From assembly GCA_947087645.1 (NCBI GenBank), contig CAMUDN010000001.1, forward strand, positions 1 through 64,000: a stretch of 64,000 nucleotides of DNA, given 5' to 3'. The notes under the pieces are model-generated. The model saw only the letters and a list, made by a program, of their open reading frames with translations, ran no database searches and was not told the DNA's origin. Numbering within the stretch: position 1 is the first letter of the stretch; each line of letters opens with the position of its first letter. Made by a program: the position numbers and the translations under genes. Below are positions 35,096-43,428 of this stretch, piece by piece. This DNA comes from an uncultured Bulleidia sp. Its GTDB lineage: Bacteria; Bacillota_I; Bacilli_A; Erysipelotrichales; Erysipelotrichaceae.

Positions 35096-37405
35096 TTAAA
35101 TCATTGCTCCTGATAGTCCTAAAGTATAACCACTAACCGATGTATTTCTTAACATTATTCCTGATAAATTAAAATAATACCATTGATTATCTATTAATAC
35201 CCAACCTTTAGCCATTTGTCCTGAGCCATACAAATAGTACCACTGATTTGCAATAAGCTGCCAACCTATCATCATTTGTCCTGAACTATTTAAGTAATAC
35301 CATTGATTATCTATTAACTGCCAACCAGTTCTCATTTGTCCTGAATTATCAAGATAATACCACCTATTACCAATAAACTGCCAACCTATCATCATTTGTC
35401 CTGAACCATTTAAGTAATACCACTGATTATTAATTAGTTGCCAACCAGTTCTCATTTGTCCTGAATTATCAAGATAATACCATCTATTACCAATAAATTG
35501 CCAACCTTTAGCCATTTGCCCTGAACCATATAAATAATACCAGCGACCATTAATAAACTGCCAACCTATCATCATTTGTCCTGAACCATTTAAGTAATAC
35601 CATTGATTATCAATTAACTGCCAATTGCTTAGCATTGCTCCTGATGAATTAAAATAATACCACTTACCACTAATATTTTGCCACCCGATCACCATATATC
35701 CTTGATCATTAAAGTAATATCTTATATTGTCAACTGTTTCAAAACATGCTTTTGGATAAGTTCCATCTGCCCGCCTTAACCAATAACCAACTTGATCATG
35801 TATCCATTGTGATGTTAAAGACACTCTAGCATTATTTAATTTTATTAAATAATTTTTTTGAACCCAGCCAATATTTGTTTGCCAATTATAAGTCAATAAT
35901 GACTTACCAGCTAATGACATACTTTCTTGTCCATCTAAATAATTTACAGACTGAACTTTATACCAACCATTTTCTTCACCAATAATATTAGCTATAGCAT
36001 TTTGTTGATAATTATTTATAAAAGATGAAGTATAAAGAACATTGCTTTTTGTAAATGACATAACAGGTACATTTTGCTTGTTAAAAAGACCTAATTGAAC
36101 GGTATTATAATCTACTAATTTACCATTTAAGCCAGCCGCAAACTTATCAACTTTATATGCCATTGCCGCAATTGATTCACCATAATATGGTGAAGATGCA
36201 TATTTAACAGCAATACCACTTCCTTTATTACCAAAATGATCACCATAATAAGAAATCGTATTTCTTGTATACATATAACCGTTGCGTAATTGGTATGCCA
36301 TTTGTTCACTTATTGAATGTTCAATATTTCGATAAACATCTGCTTGATTAGGATCACTATCAATTGCATTAACACCAAAAAGATTATATCGATTAATAGC
36401 ATAAGAACTCGTACCAAAAGCTGATTCAATACAAGCTTGGGCAAAAACCATTAAAGCATTTACCCCATACTTATTCTGATTATCTATAAAGATTTGCCCG
36501 GAATTTGTCATCACTGATTGTTTATTAACCACTTCATGTGCAATAAATTGATTCAATTTTTCAGCTGAAATAGTTGATTTTGAACGCAAAGGTAACCACT
36601 GATAATAATTGTAATATGTACCAATTTGATGAATAAAACTACCTTCACTGAAAAAATGAATTCCATCATAAGAATAATAAGCCACATTATTATGCATCCA
36701 ATCGGGTGCTGGTCCAATCGCAATTTCGGCTACTTTATGTGGTATATCACCATTTAAAGCCCAGCCGGAATAAGCAGTCATCACCAAATCACGGTAATTA
36801 CCATTTTGTTTTGCTGTATAAAAAGTTCGCTTAGGAACCACTAAATAAGGACTTTCTTTTTCCGCTGTAAGATCATATCCTCCAAGGTAAATAGCTTTAC
36901 CAAGTTCAATCCATTTACGAGGAACTAAGTCAACTTCTTTTAAACTTACTAAGCCATCAAAACCAGTAATAGTCATATATACTCTTCCATCACCGGCACC
37001 GTTATAACTTATGGTATCCCAATACTCCATTTGGCGATAATTACTAATATAAGTTGAAGCCATATTTTGATAACCTTTAATTGGCATAACATGTGATCCT
37101 GAGCGACGAGCATAGCTATAAGCAACACCACCTCTTTGCATAGCTATAATCTTTGTCGGACTATAACTTGATCCATGTCTTACTACCGCATCAGGTCCAC
37201 TTTGTTGCATTGTTTTTTTAGCTAAATCAAAACTAGCATAACAAGCCTTTTTTAATAATTCACCATTACTACCAATCGTATCAACTTCATAAGCGTCATT
37301 ACACATCATTGGCAAATAATCTTCATATGCTTTAACTTGTTTAATATCTCTTAAAAAAATAGATACAAATAATGATATTATTAATAAATATTTAATTTTT
37401 TTCAC
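35096..37405 (-). CDS. Secreted choline-binding glucosaminidase (LytB-like cell-wall hydrolase)
   Basis: A 769-residue secreted protein. A signal peptide (1-26) is followed by an uncharacterised region (about 30-270) and a glucosaminidase domain (about 285-425) with the probable catalytic Glu327 in QACIESAFG plus NLFGVNA. An SH3-like stretch (about 440-520) follows. The C-terminus has nine 20-residue choline-binding repeats (574-753; core GWQ-x-I-x-x-x-W-Y-Y-L-x-x-S-G-Q-M). Such repeats bind phosphocholine on teichoic acids, and the domain cleaves glycan strands, usually for cell separation. The start is GTG with AAAAGG upstream. It is the natural binding partner of the Lic-modified surface made by neighbouring genes. 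Confidence 0.92.
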   Translation of the reverse strand: MKKIKYLLIISLFVSIFLRDIKQVKAYEDYLPMMCNDAYEVDTIGSNGELLKKACYASFDLAKKTMQQSGPDAVVRHGSSYSPTKIIAMQRGGVAYSYARRSGSHVMPIKGYQNMASTYISNYRQMEYWDTISYNGAGDGRVYMTITGFDGLVSLKEVDLVPRKWIELGKAIYLGGYDLTAEKESPYLVVPKRTFYTAKQNGNYRDLVMTAYSGWALNGDIPHKVAEIAIGPAPDWMHNNVAYYSYDGIHFFSEGSFIHQIGTYYNYYQWLPLRSKSTISAEKLNQFIAHEVVNKQSVMTNSGQIFIDNQNKYGVNALMVFAQACIESAFGTSSYAINRYNLFGVNAIDSDPNQADVYRNIEHSISEQMAYQLRNGYMYTRNTISYYGDHFGNKGSGIAVKYASSPYYGESIAAMAYKVDKFAAGLNGKLVDYNTVQLGLFNKQNVPVMSFTKSNVLYTSSFINNYQQNAIANIIGEENGWYKVQSVNYLDGQESMSLAGKSLLTYNWQTNIGWVQKNYLIKLNNARVSLTSQWIHDQVGYWLRRADGTYPKACFETVDNIRYYFNDQGYMVIGWQNISGKWYYFNSSGAMLSNWQLIDNQWYYLNGSGQMMIGWQFINGRWYYLYGSGQMAKGWQFIGNRWYYLDNSGQMRTGWQLINNQWYYLNGSGQMMIGWQFIGNRWYYLDNSGQMRTGWQLIDNQWYYLNSSGQMMIGWQLIANQWYYLYGSGQMAKGWVLIDNQWYYFNLSGIMLRNTSVSGYTLGLSGAMI
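35147..35686 (-). repeat. Nine 60-bp choline-binding repeats
   Basis: Nine head-to-tail 60-base units encode the 20-residue choline-binding motifs. Some units are nearly identical in DNA (for example the two GWQFIGNRWYYLDNSGQMRT units), suggesting recent duplication or gene conversion. Confidence 0.9.
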
Positions 37406-37476
37406 AATTAATTTCCTTTTCTTATTTTCTCCTTCTTATATTAACGGAAGCTTATTTTTTTTTCAAATATTTAAGA

Positions 37477-37482
37477 TATAAT
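37477..37482 (+). promoter_or_regulatory. Candidate -10 element of licD
   Basis: TATAAT lies 20 bases before the licD ATG, followed by AAAGGAG with a five-base spacer. No clear -35 is seen. The 97-base region also drives the divergent glucosaminidase gene. Confidence 0.45.
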
Positions 37483-37502
37483 TATGTATTAAAGGAGTTT
37501 AC

Positions 37503-38303
37503 ATGATTAAATTAAATTCAGCTGAGCAAAAACAAGTTATTTTTGAAATTTTATCCCAATTTGCAATATATTGTGATAAACATCATCTTAAATATTACCT
37601 TTATTATGGGACGCTATTAGGCGCTGTTCGACATCATGGATTTATTCCTTGGGATGATGATATTGATGTTGTCATGATGCGTAATGATTATCAAAAATTA
37701 AGATCATTACTTGCTACTGAACCAATTAATAAGCACTATCAATTACTTACTTTTGAAGATCATAATACAGCCAATCCATATGCTAAAATAGTTGATTTAA
37801 ATACCTGTGTAAAAAACAAAAATTCTTTAGCTGATAAACATTTATGGATTGATATCTTCCCTCTTGACTATCTACCAGAAGATAAACTTCTTAGTGAAAA
37901 AGCAATTAAAAAAACAGCTCATCTTCTATTATTACAAAATGCTGCCAATGCTAAAATATTTTCTGGTTCTTCTATTCTAAGAGCAATAATAAAATTACCA
38001 TTTGCTTTATATGCTCATTTTAAAGGTGCTGATTACTTTGCTCAAAAGATGATTGTAAATGCCCAAAAATATCCAGCATCAACTAAATTAGCTAATTTAG
38101 TTGCCGGTGATCAACACGAAAGTGCTATTTCACTTACTGATTTAATAAACTATGTTGATTTAGAATTTAATGGTCAATTATTTCATACAGTTAATAATTA
38201 TAAAAAATATTTAGCCCATCAATATGGTGATTATTTAAAACTACCGCCTTTAAATAAACGTAGTGGTCATCATATTGAAGCATATAAAATTAATAAAATC
38301 TAA
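37503..38303 (+). CDS. licD: LicD family phosphocholine transferase
   Basis: A 266-residue LicD protein. The family core is at residues about 28-60: YYLYYGTLLGAVRHHGFIPW followed by DDDIDVVM, giving the acidic metal-binding residues of the nucleotidyltransferase-like fold. The WIDIFPLDYLP segment follows at about 118-128. LicD enzymes transfer phosphocholine from CDP-choline to sugars of teichoic acid or lipooligosaccharide on the cytoplasmic face. Its partners LicC and LicA lie 2.6-5 kb away on the other strand, and a choline-binding hydrolase is divergent from it. The substrate sugar is not predictable. Other LicD members transfer other phospho-groups, but context favours choline. Confidence 0.92.
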   Translation: MIKLNSAEQKQVIFEILSQFAIYCDKHHLKYYLYYGTLLGAVRHHGFIPWDDDIDVVMMRNDYQKLRSLLATEPINKHYQLLTFEDHNTANPYAKIVDLNTCVKNKNSLADKHLWIDIFPLDYLPEDKLLSEKAIKKTAHLLLLQNAANAKIFSGSSILRAIIKLPFALYAHFKGADYFAQKMIVNAQKYPASTKLANLVAGDQHESAISLTDLINYVDLEFNGQLFHTVNNYKKYLAHQYGDYLKLPPLNKRSGHHIEAYKINKI

Positions 38304-38334
38304 AAATACTCATTCATAAAGAAATGAGTATTTT
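38303..38334. terminator. Bidirectional terminator between licD and the GT1 gene
   Basis: AAAATACTCATT and AATGAGTATTTT form a 12-bp stem with an eight-base loop overlapping both stop codons. A/T tracts on both sides allow termination in both directions. Confidence 0.85.
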
Positions 38335-39445
38335 ATTTAAGCACTTTTAAATGTTCATTAACCATATTTTCATAAGTATATTTACGAATCTTTTGTAGAC
38401 TAATTTTTGACATTAACGGTAATTTATCAGACTGTAAAATATCTTTTATCTTAGTTGCTAAAATATGACTATCATTAATCGGTATAATTGCACCATTTTG
38501 TTCATCAACAAGTTCTAAACCAGCTACACATTGATCTGTTGTAATGATTGCTAAACCATTAGCCATTGCTTCAGCAATAACCAAACCCCAGACATCATAT
38601 CGGGTTGGTAAACAAAATAAATCAGCAGCTTGATAATATTCTCTTAAGGCATTATCTTTTTTAAAATCGATAAAATGTACTTGATTATTTAAGTCATTAT
38701 CCCTTTTTAAATTTAGATATTCCGTGTTTGGCTTATCACCAATAATATAAATACCAATACTTTTATCCAGATATTTACAAGCTTTTAGTAAAACATCAAA
38801 TCCTTTTCCATAATCAAAGCGACCAACAGCTACAACTATCTTATCTTCTTTCATTCCTAATTTTTGCCGTAAATTATTTTTAGCTGACAAGCTTGGACTT
38901 TCCGTCATAATTTCTGTATTTGCTAAAGAGCTAAAAGGATAACGATGTATTTTTGGTAAAGAAGCTCCTATGGAAACTAAATACTCATCTGCTTTACAAC
39001 TTGGACTAAAATAACCTTCCGCATGTGATATTAAATGTTTTTGTAAAGCATGTATTAAACAATTTCTTTTAGCTACAATCCCACCATCAATTTCAATCCA
39101 ATAAGGGATCTTTTTCCATTGCATATATTGAATTGCATACATTGCTGTAAACGTCGCATAACCACCTAAAATAATATGATCGAAATTACCATTTTTAATA
39201 ATCTTTCTAATACTTGGACAAAATACAGTATATGTATCTCTTCTTTTCGTACTACCAATTTTTATATTTTTAAGGTAAATAGCTCTAAAATTATGAAAAT
39301 CAAGATTAAACCAATCTTTATGACGATGTGTTTGTTCTTCAGCTCTTTCTTCAAAAGCTACTGTTAAATCACATTTTTTGCCTAACTCATTAAAAAAATG
39401 AACACGATAAGGAGCTGGATAATTTGTTAAAAATAATAATTTCAT
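38333..39445 (-). CDS. GT1 (GT4-type) glycosyltransferase
   Basis: A 370-residue GT-B enzyme. LLFLTNYPAPYRVHFFNEL at the N-terminus is the acceptor-side start seen in capsule GT4 enzymes. The C-terminal half carries VAVGRFDYGKGFDVLLKA, IIGDKP, the E-x7-E motif region (PTRYDVWGLVIAEAMANG) and ITTDQCVAGLELV. These bind the nucleotide sugar. GAGG precedes the ATG, nine bases after the flippase gene. It is the last gene of the Lic/flippase operon. Sugar unknown. Confidence 0.92.
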   Translation of the reverse strand: MKLLFLTNYPAPYRVHFFNELGKKCDLTVAFEERAEEQTHRHKDWFNLDFHNFRAIYLKNIKIGSTKRRDTYTVFCPSIRKIIKNGNFDHIILGGYATFTAMYAIQYMQWKKIPYWIEIDGGIVAKRNCLIHALQKHLISHAEGYFSPSCKADEYLVSIGASLPKIHRYPFSSLANTEIMTESPSLSAKNNLRQKLGMKEDKIVVAVGRFDYGKGFDVLLKACKYLDKSIGIYIIGDKPNTEYLNLKRDNDLNNQVHFIDFKKDNALREYYQAADLFCLPTRYDVWGLVIAEAMANGLAIITTDQCVAGLELVDEQNGAIIPINDSHILATKIKDILQSDKLPLMSKISLQKIRKYTYENMVNEHLKVLK

Positions 39446-39453
39446 AAAAACCT

Positions 39454-40878
39454 CTATTTATTAAATAATATTTTTCTTAATTCTTTATCTTTAAACCAAA
39501 CATATGATCCTGCAAACAGCACATATGTTAAAGCACCGACAATAATTTCTATCAAAAGAGAAAGAAGACCACCTTGTAAAAGATAAGCAATACATCTGAC
39601 AATTATTGCCATCATTACACCACAAGCAATGTATACCATACTTTTTAATAATGTATCTTTACATTTTATTCTTTTGCGAACTAACCAGTATTGAGCAAAA
39701 CAAGCACTTATTTCCGCAAAAATAGTACCTATAACTGCACCTAATGCACCCATTTTAGGTATCAATAGAGGATTAAAAATAAGATTCACAAATGCCCCAA
39801 TAAAAACAGAATAAATATAAATATGATCTAATTGATTAGGTATTAAATACTGTGATCTAATTGCATCGGAATAACCTTTAATAATTAAAATAGGGGAAAA
39901 ACAAACAATTAAAAAGATACACGGTTCATAACCATTACCAAAGAATAATGGTGTAAACTCTTTAGCTACTGCTGCAATACCTAGTGATAAAGCTACTCCA
40001 ACTAAAATAACTGCTCTTAAAGCGGTTAAGAAAAAGTGATCTGCTTCTGCCACTTTTTTTTCTTGAATCAATGTAGAAATTCTCGGCATTAAAACAGTAC
40101 CAACACCTGTTAAAATACAAACTGGTACATTAACAATACTATCTGCACTAAAATAGTAACCACTTTCAGCATGACTACTCATAATACCTAACATCGTCTT
40201 ATCCATAACTTGATAAACACTCATCGCCATAATTGGTACAAATAACACTAAAACAGGTCGCATATGTTTAATAATGCTTACTAAATTAACTTTATGAAAT
40301 TGAACATATTTAGGTAAGTAATACCACAAAATAAGCTGACTTATGGCTGTACTACCCGTCATAATAAATGTATACAATGGCAAATCACTTGCTTTCCTGA
40401 TAAAACATAAAATTAGTATTGCTGAAGCTATTTTAATAAAAATGTTACGCTTGACTGTTAAAACAAATTGTTCAATACCGAAAAAAAACCAATTAATATC
40501 TAAAAAGCAAGCTAAAACAGCAATTGCCTGAATATAAGCAATATTTCTATTCTCATGACAAATAAAGATAATATAAAGAAAATAAAAAATAATTGATAAA
40601 CTACTAGTTATTAATTGTAAAATATAAATTTCCCAAAAAGTACGATCTCGTTCTTCTTTATTATTAATTTTAGATGCTATCGTTCTTGTTCCATAATTTA
40701 AAAAACCAAGCATTGCAAATAAAACAAAATAACTGACAACTGATGTCGTATAAGAAAAAATACCTAGGTTGGCTGCTCCAAATACACGGGAAAGATATGG
40801 TGCGGTAATTAATGGCATCAATGTTGCTAATAATTGATAAATGGTTTGATAACCAATATTTTTTTTCATATTATTCAT
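39454..40878 (-). CDS. PST-family flippase (TacF/Wzx-like)
   Basis: A 474-residue membrane protein with 12-14 helices of the MOP/PST superfamily. It opens NIGYQTIYQLLATLMPLITAP with YLSRVFGAANLGIFSY, and a later KTMLGIM segment matches oligosaccharide and teichoic acid repeat-unit flippases. Wzx/TacF proteins move undecaprenyl-linked units to the outer face. It sits directly after licC and the LicC-LicA fusion, as TacF is linked to lic genes in pneumococcus, where it accepts choline-decorated units. A longer frame runs to a TTG at 40893. I prefer the ATG at 40878, although no strong Shine-Dalgarno marks any candidate. Confidence 0.9.
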   Translation of the reverse strand: MNNMKKNIGYQTIYQLLATLMPLITAPYLSRVFGAANLGIFSYTTSVVSYFVLFAMLGFLNYGTRTIASKINNKEERDRTFWEIYILQLITSSLSIIFYFLYIIFICHENRNIAYIQAIAVLACFLDINWFFFGIEQFVLTVKRNIFIKIASAILILCFIRKASDLPLYTFIMTGSTAISQLILWYYLPKYVQFHKVNLVSIIKHMRPVLVLFVPIMAMSVYQVMDKTMLGIMSSHAESGYYFSADSIVNVPVCILTGVGTVLMPRISTLIQEKKVAEADHFFLTALRAVILVGVALSLGIAAVAKEFTPLFFGNGYEPCIFLIVCFSPILIIKGYSDAIRSQYLIPNQLDHIYIYSVFIGAFVNLIFNPLLIPKMGALGAVIGTIFAEISACFAQYWLVRKRIKCKDTLLKSMVYIACGVMMAIIVRCIAYLLQGGLLSLLIEIIVGALTYVLFAGSYVWFKDKELRKILFNK

Positions 40879-40914
40879 AAACAATTCTGACAATAAACTA
40901 ATTTTTAAACAACG

Positions 40915-41625
40915 TCAAACTTTTATCTGCTGATATGATTTATCCTGAGCTAAAAGTTCTTGCCAACTATCAATTTCTAAAATATCCATTTCACCCATTG
41001 GATAATAACCTAGTTCAAACTCTTGACGATAAAGAAACATCGCTACATCATCCCAATAAATATCTTTACGACCAAGTTCAAACTCTTTTTTAATAAGCTT
41101 TGCTAAATGCTTACCATCTTTATTATTCCAACGTGATACACCAAATAATTGCCAACCTTTTTGTCCACCTGTTCGTGAACAATCAGTAACAATACCTTGC
41201 TTATCAACTTGAAAGAGCCATTCTTTGGTCATTTTATCAGTCCAGCAACAAGTATAGCCAGATCTTTCTACTTCATTTCGCAAAACTTTAGCATTGCGAA
41301 TAATCTGATCACCATCTATTACTATCGAATCAGCTAGATAATCACAAGCAACATACATTGAAGATATATTATTACAAGTCTCATAATATGGATTCTCAAT
41401 CAACTTTAAATGTTGATATACTTGTGGTAATTCTTTAAAAGCTTCTTTTAAATAACCAACAACAACATATATTTCATAAATATCATTTTGATGTAAAGCT
41501 TGAATTATTGTATCAATCATTCTTTTCCCATTTACCATAACGAGTGGTTTAGGAACCTTAGCTGTAATCGGTCTTAAGCGTTCACCTTTTCCAGCCGCCA
41601 TAATAATAGCTCTCTTAATCTTCAT
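40915..41625 (-). CDS. licC: LicC-like CTP:phosphocholine cytidylyltransferase
   Basis: A 236-residue nucleotidyltransferase. IIMAAGKGERLRPIT with KVPKPLV is the NTP-binding loop. CNNISSMYVACDYL, SIVIDGDQII (metal Asp), a TKEW, RTGGQKGW, and DIYWDD ... ILEIDSW match the conserved points of pneumococcal LicC in the same order. The enzyme makes CDP-choline from CTP and phosphocholine in the cytoplasm. It begins eleven bases inside the end of the upstream LicC-LicA fusion gene, with AAGGAAA before the ATG. That fusion already contains a second LicC-like domain, so the two may differ in substrate. Confidence 0.88.
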   Translation of the reverse strand: MKIKRAIIMAAGKGERLRPITAKVPKPLVMVNGKRMIDTIIQALHQNDIYEIYVVVGYLKEAFKELPQVYQHLKLIENPYYETCNNISSMYVACDYLADSIVIDGDQIIRNAKVLRNEVERSGYTCCWTDKMTKEWLFQVDKQGIVTDCSRTGGQKGWQLFGVSRWNNKDGKHLAKLIKKEFELGRKDIYWDDVAMFLYRQEFELGYYPMGEMDILEIDSWQELLAQDKSYQQIKV

Positions 41626-43351
41626 CTTCTATATTTCCTTCTTTTAATACTAAACGATAAAAAGTTTTAGCATAACGATATTGTTGTAATGAATAAGCTC
41701 CAAAATCAACACCTAATGTATGCTTATATTCACACCAATTGCTCCATAATAAGCCAGCAATAGCCATATAAGCATAAACTTTAATCCTTATTTCAGCTAA
41801 ACAATTACCTTCATAATAAATATCCAATAAATGATCAACTTGCTTTTGATCATAATTTACATAAATTGCAAACATTGCAATATCTAAATCAGGATCTTGC
41901 ATACCAGCATATTCCCAATCAATTAAATACACTTGACCATTATCTTGTAATAAAAAATTATCCGGATTAGCATCTATATGACATAAAATATCTTCTTTTT
42001 TATGTTTCTTAATCCATGGTTTTAAACGTAGAATATTTTCTTTTGTTTCATGATAATCACAATACATTGAACGATATCCCATCAAAGCTTCATATTGTTC
42101 AATTTCTTTAAAAAGATCAAAACGATGTTTAGTTTTTAATTTCAAATTATGAAAATATCGTAATTTATACATACATTTACTTAAATCATTATCGCTATAT
42201 GCATTACAAGATCTAGTATTAGGAAGAAAACGTGTTAATTTATATCCTTTATTAGGATCAATATAAATCGGTTCATCACTAATACCTAAACCACTGATAA
42301 TATGATAAACTAATGCTTCTTGTTGGCGATTAACAAGCTCACCGCTACCTTGTGCTGGTATGCGCATAATATATTTAATACCATTAGCCACAAAAAAGAA
42401 AGAACGATTTGTCATTCCTTTTTTTAGTAATTCAATATCCGTTATACTCTCATTATTTGTTTGTAAAATATGCGCTAATAAATTAATTATTTCATGGTTA
42501 AGATGCTCTGATTCATGATCAGCTTTACGTAAATCTTCAAAAGTATTAATTTCAAAAATATCTTCACACGCTATAATTTTAGCTCCTATGCTATAAATTC
42601 CATCTTTAATCAATATATCTTCCCAAAAAGCATTTTCAAAACCTTTAATTTTATCCTTTTCAGCTAATAAATAACTTATTTGGTAACCATCTTCTTTATT
42701 TAAATAGGCAATTCCATAAGGAATATTTCCATCTTTTTTTGTTTCTATAATAGCTAATTTCTTATTTACATGCATTTTACTATCTACTTTTTTCTGATCA
42801 CCAAGAAGATACCATGAACTAGCTTCAATCTCTGAAAAAGGATTTTCTTTACACCAAATATCACAAGGTACAACATAACTATTTTCTAAATTACCAGCTA
42901 ACCGTAAAGAATGTAAATTGTTCTTATATGCATATTCGCTATTTACAATTAACGAAACATGATAACGGTCAATTAAATATTCATATGCTTCCTTCATATA
43001 ACCAACAATAATTTTAATATTATTTATACCTTTAGCTTGTAACTGTTCAATTAATCTTTCAATTAATGCTTTTTTATGTACTAATATAAGACCTTTCGGC
43101 TTATCCATATTAATCGGAATCATTCTTTGACCATAACCAGCTGCTAAAATAACTGCTTGTTTAGGCTTTTGTAAAAGATTTTTAGCTTTGATACTTAATG
43201 TACCATCCGTATTTAAGTATTTATCCTTGATTAAACTTTGTACTTCTTTATTTACACTTCCTAAAGAAATACCTAGTTTTTTAGCTATTTGCCGTTGTGT
43301 TAAATGATTAAAATGTGTAATTAACAATAAATTAGACTGGATGTTGTTCAT
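41615..43351 (-). CDS. HTH-LicC-LicA three-domain fusion (choline activation)
   Basis: A 578-residue protein. Residues about 1-60 form a winged helix-turn-helix (TQRQIAKKLGISLGSVNKE). Residues about 64-275 form a LicC-like nucleotidyltransferase (AVILAAGYGQRMIPI; DKPKGLI; NNLHSLRL; DIFEIN). Residues about 285-578 are a choline kinase of the LicA type: MTNRSFFF, GELVNRQQEA, catalytic CHIDANPDNFL (His458, Asp460, Asn465) and LIDWEYAG (Asp478). It could both phosphorylate choline and form CDP-choline. LicC-LicA fusions are known from treponemes, and HTH-containing versions exist in Firmicutes. The start at 43351 has AGAGG; the longer frame at 43396 does not. It may also regulate its own operon. 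Confidence 0.88.
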   Translation of the reverse strand: MNNIQSNLLLITHFNHLTQRQIAKKLGISLGSVNKEVQSLIKDKYLNTDGTLSIKAKNLLQKPKQAVILAAGYGQRMIPINMDKPKGLILVHKKALIERLIEQLQAKGINNIKIIVGYMKEAYEYLIDRYHVSLIVNSEYAYKNNLHSLRLAGNLENSYVVPCDIWCKENPFSEIEASSWYLLGDQKKVDSKMHVNKKLAIIETKKDGNIPYGIAYLNKEDGYQISYLLAEKDKIKGFENAFWEDILIKDGIYSIGAKIIACEDIFEINTFEDLRKADHESEHLNHEIINLLAHILQTNNESITDIELLKKGMTNRSFFFVANGIKYIMRIPAQGSGELVNRQQEALVYHIISGLGISDEPIYIDPNKGYKLTRFLPNTRSCNAYSDNDLSKCMYKLRYFHNLKLKTKHRFDLFKEIEQYEALMGYRSMYCDYHETKENILRLKPWIKKHKKEDILCHIDANPDNFLLQDNGQVYLIDWEYAGMQDPDLDIAMFAIYVNYDQKQVDHLLDIYYEGNCLAEIRIKVYAYMAIAGLLWSNWCEYKHTLGVDFGAYSLQQYRYAKTFYRLVLKEGNIEDED

Positions 43352-43428
43352 TTTATACCTCTTATCATTTATTTTTGAACACCATAATAATAACACATCT
43401 CTTCTTTTTTACCAATCATCAAAAAATT

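Noticed and set aside
35147..35686. CRISPR-like 60-bp repeats
   Set aside because: Repeats are contiguous and coding (choline-binding motifs) with no spacers.
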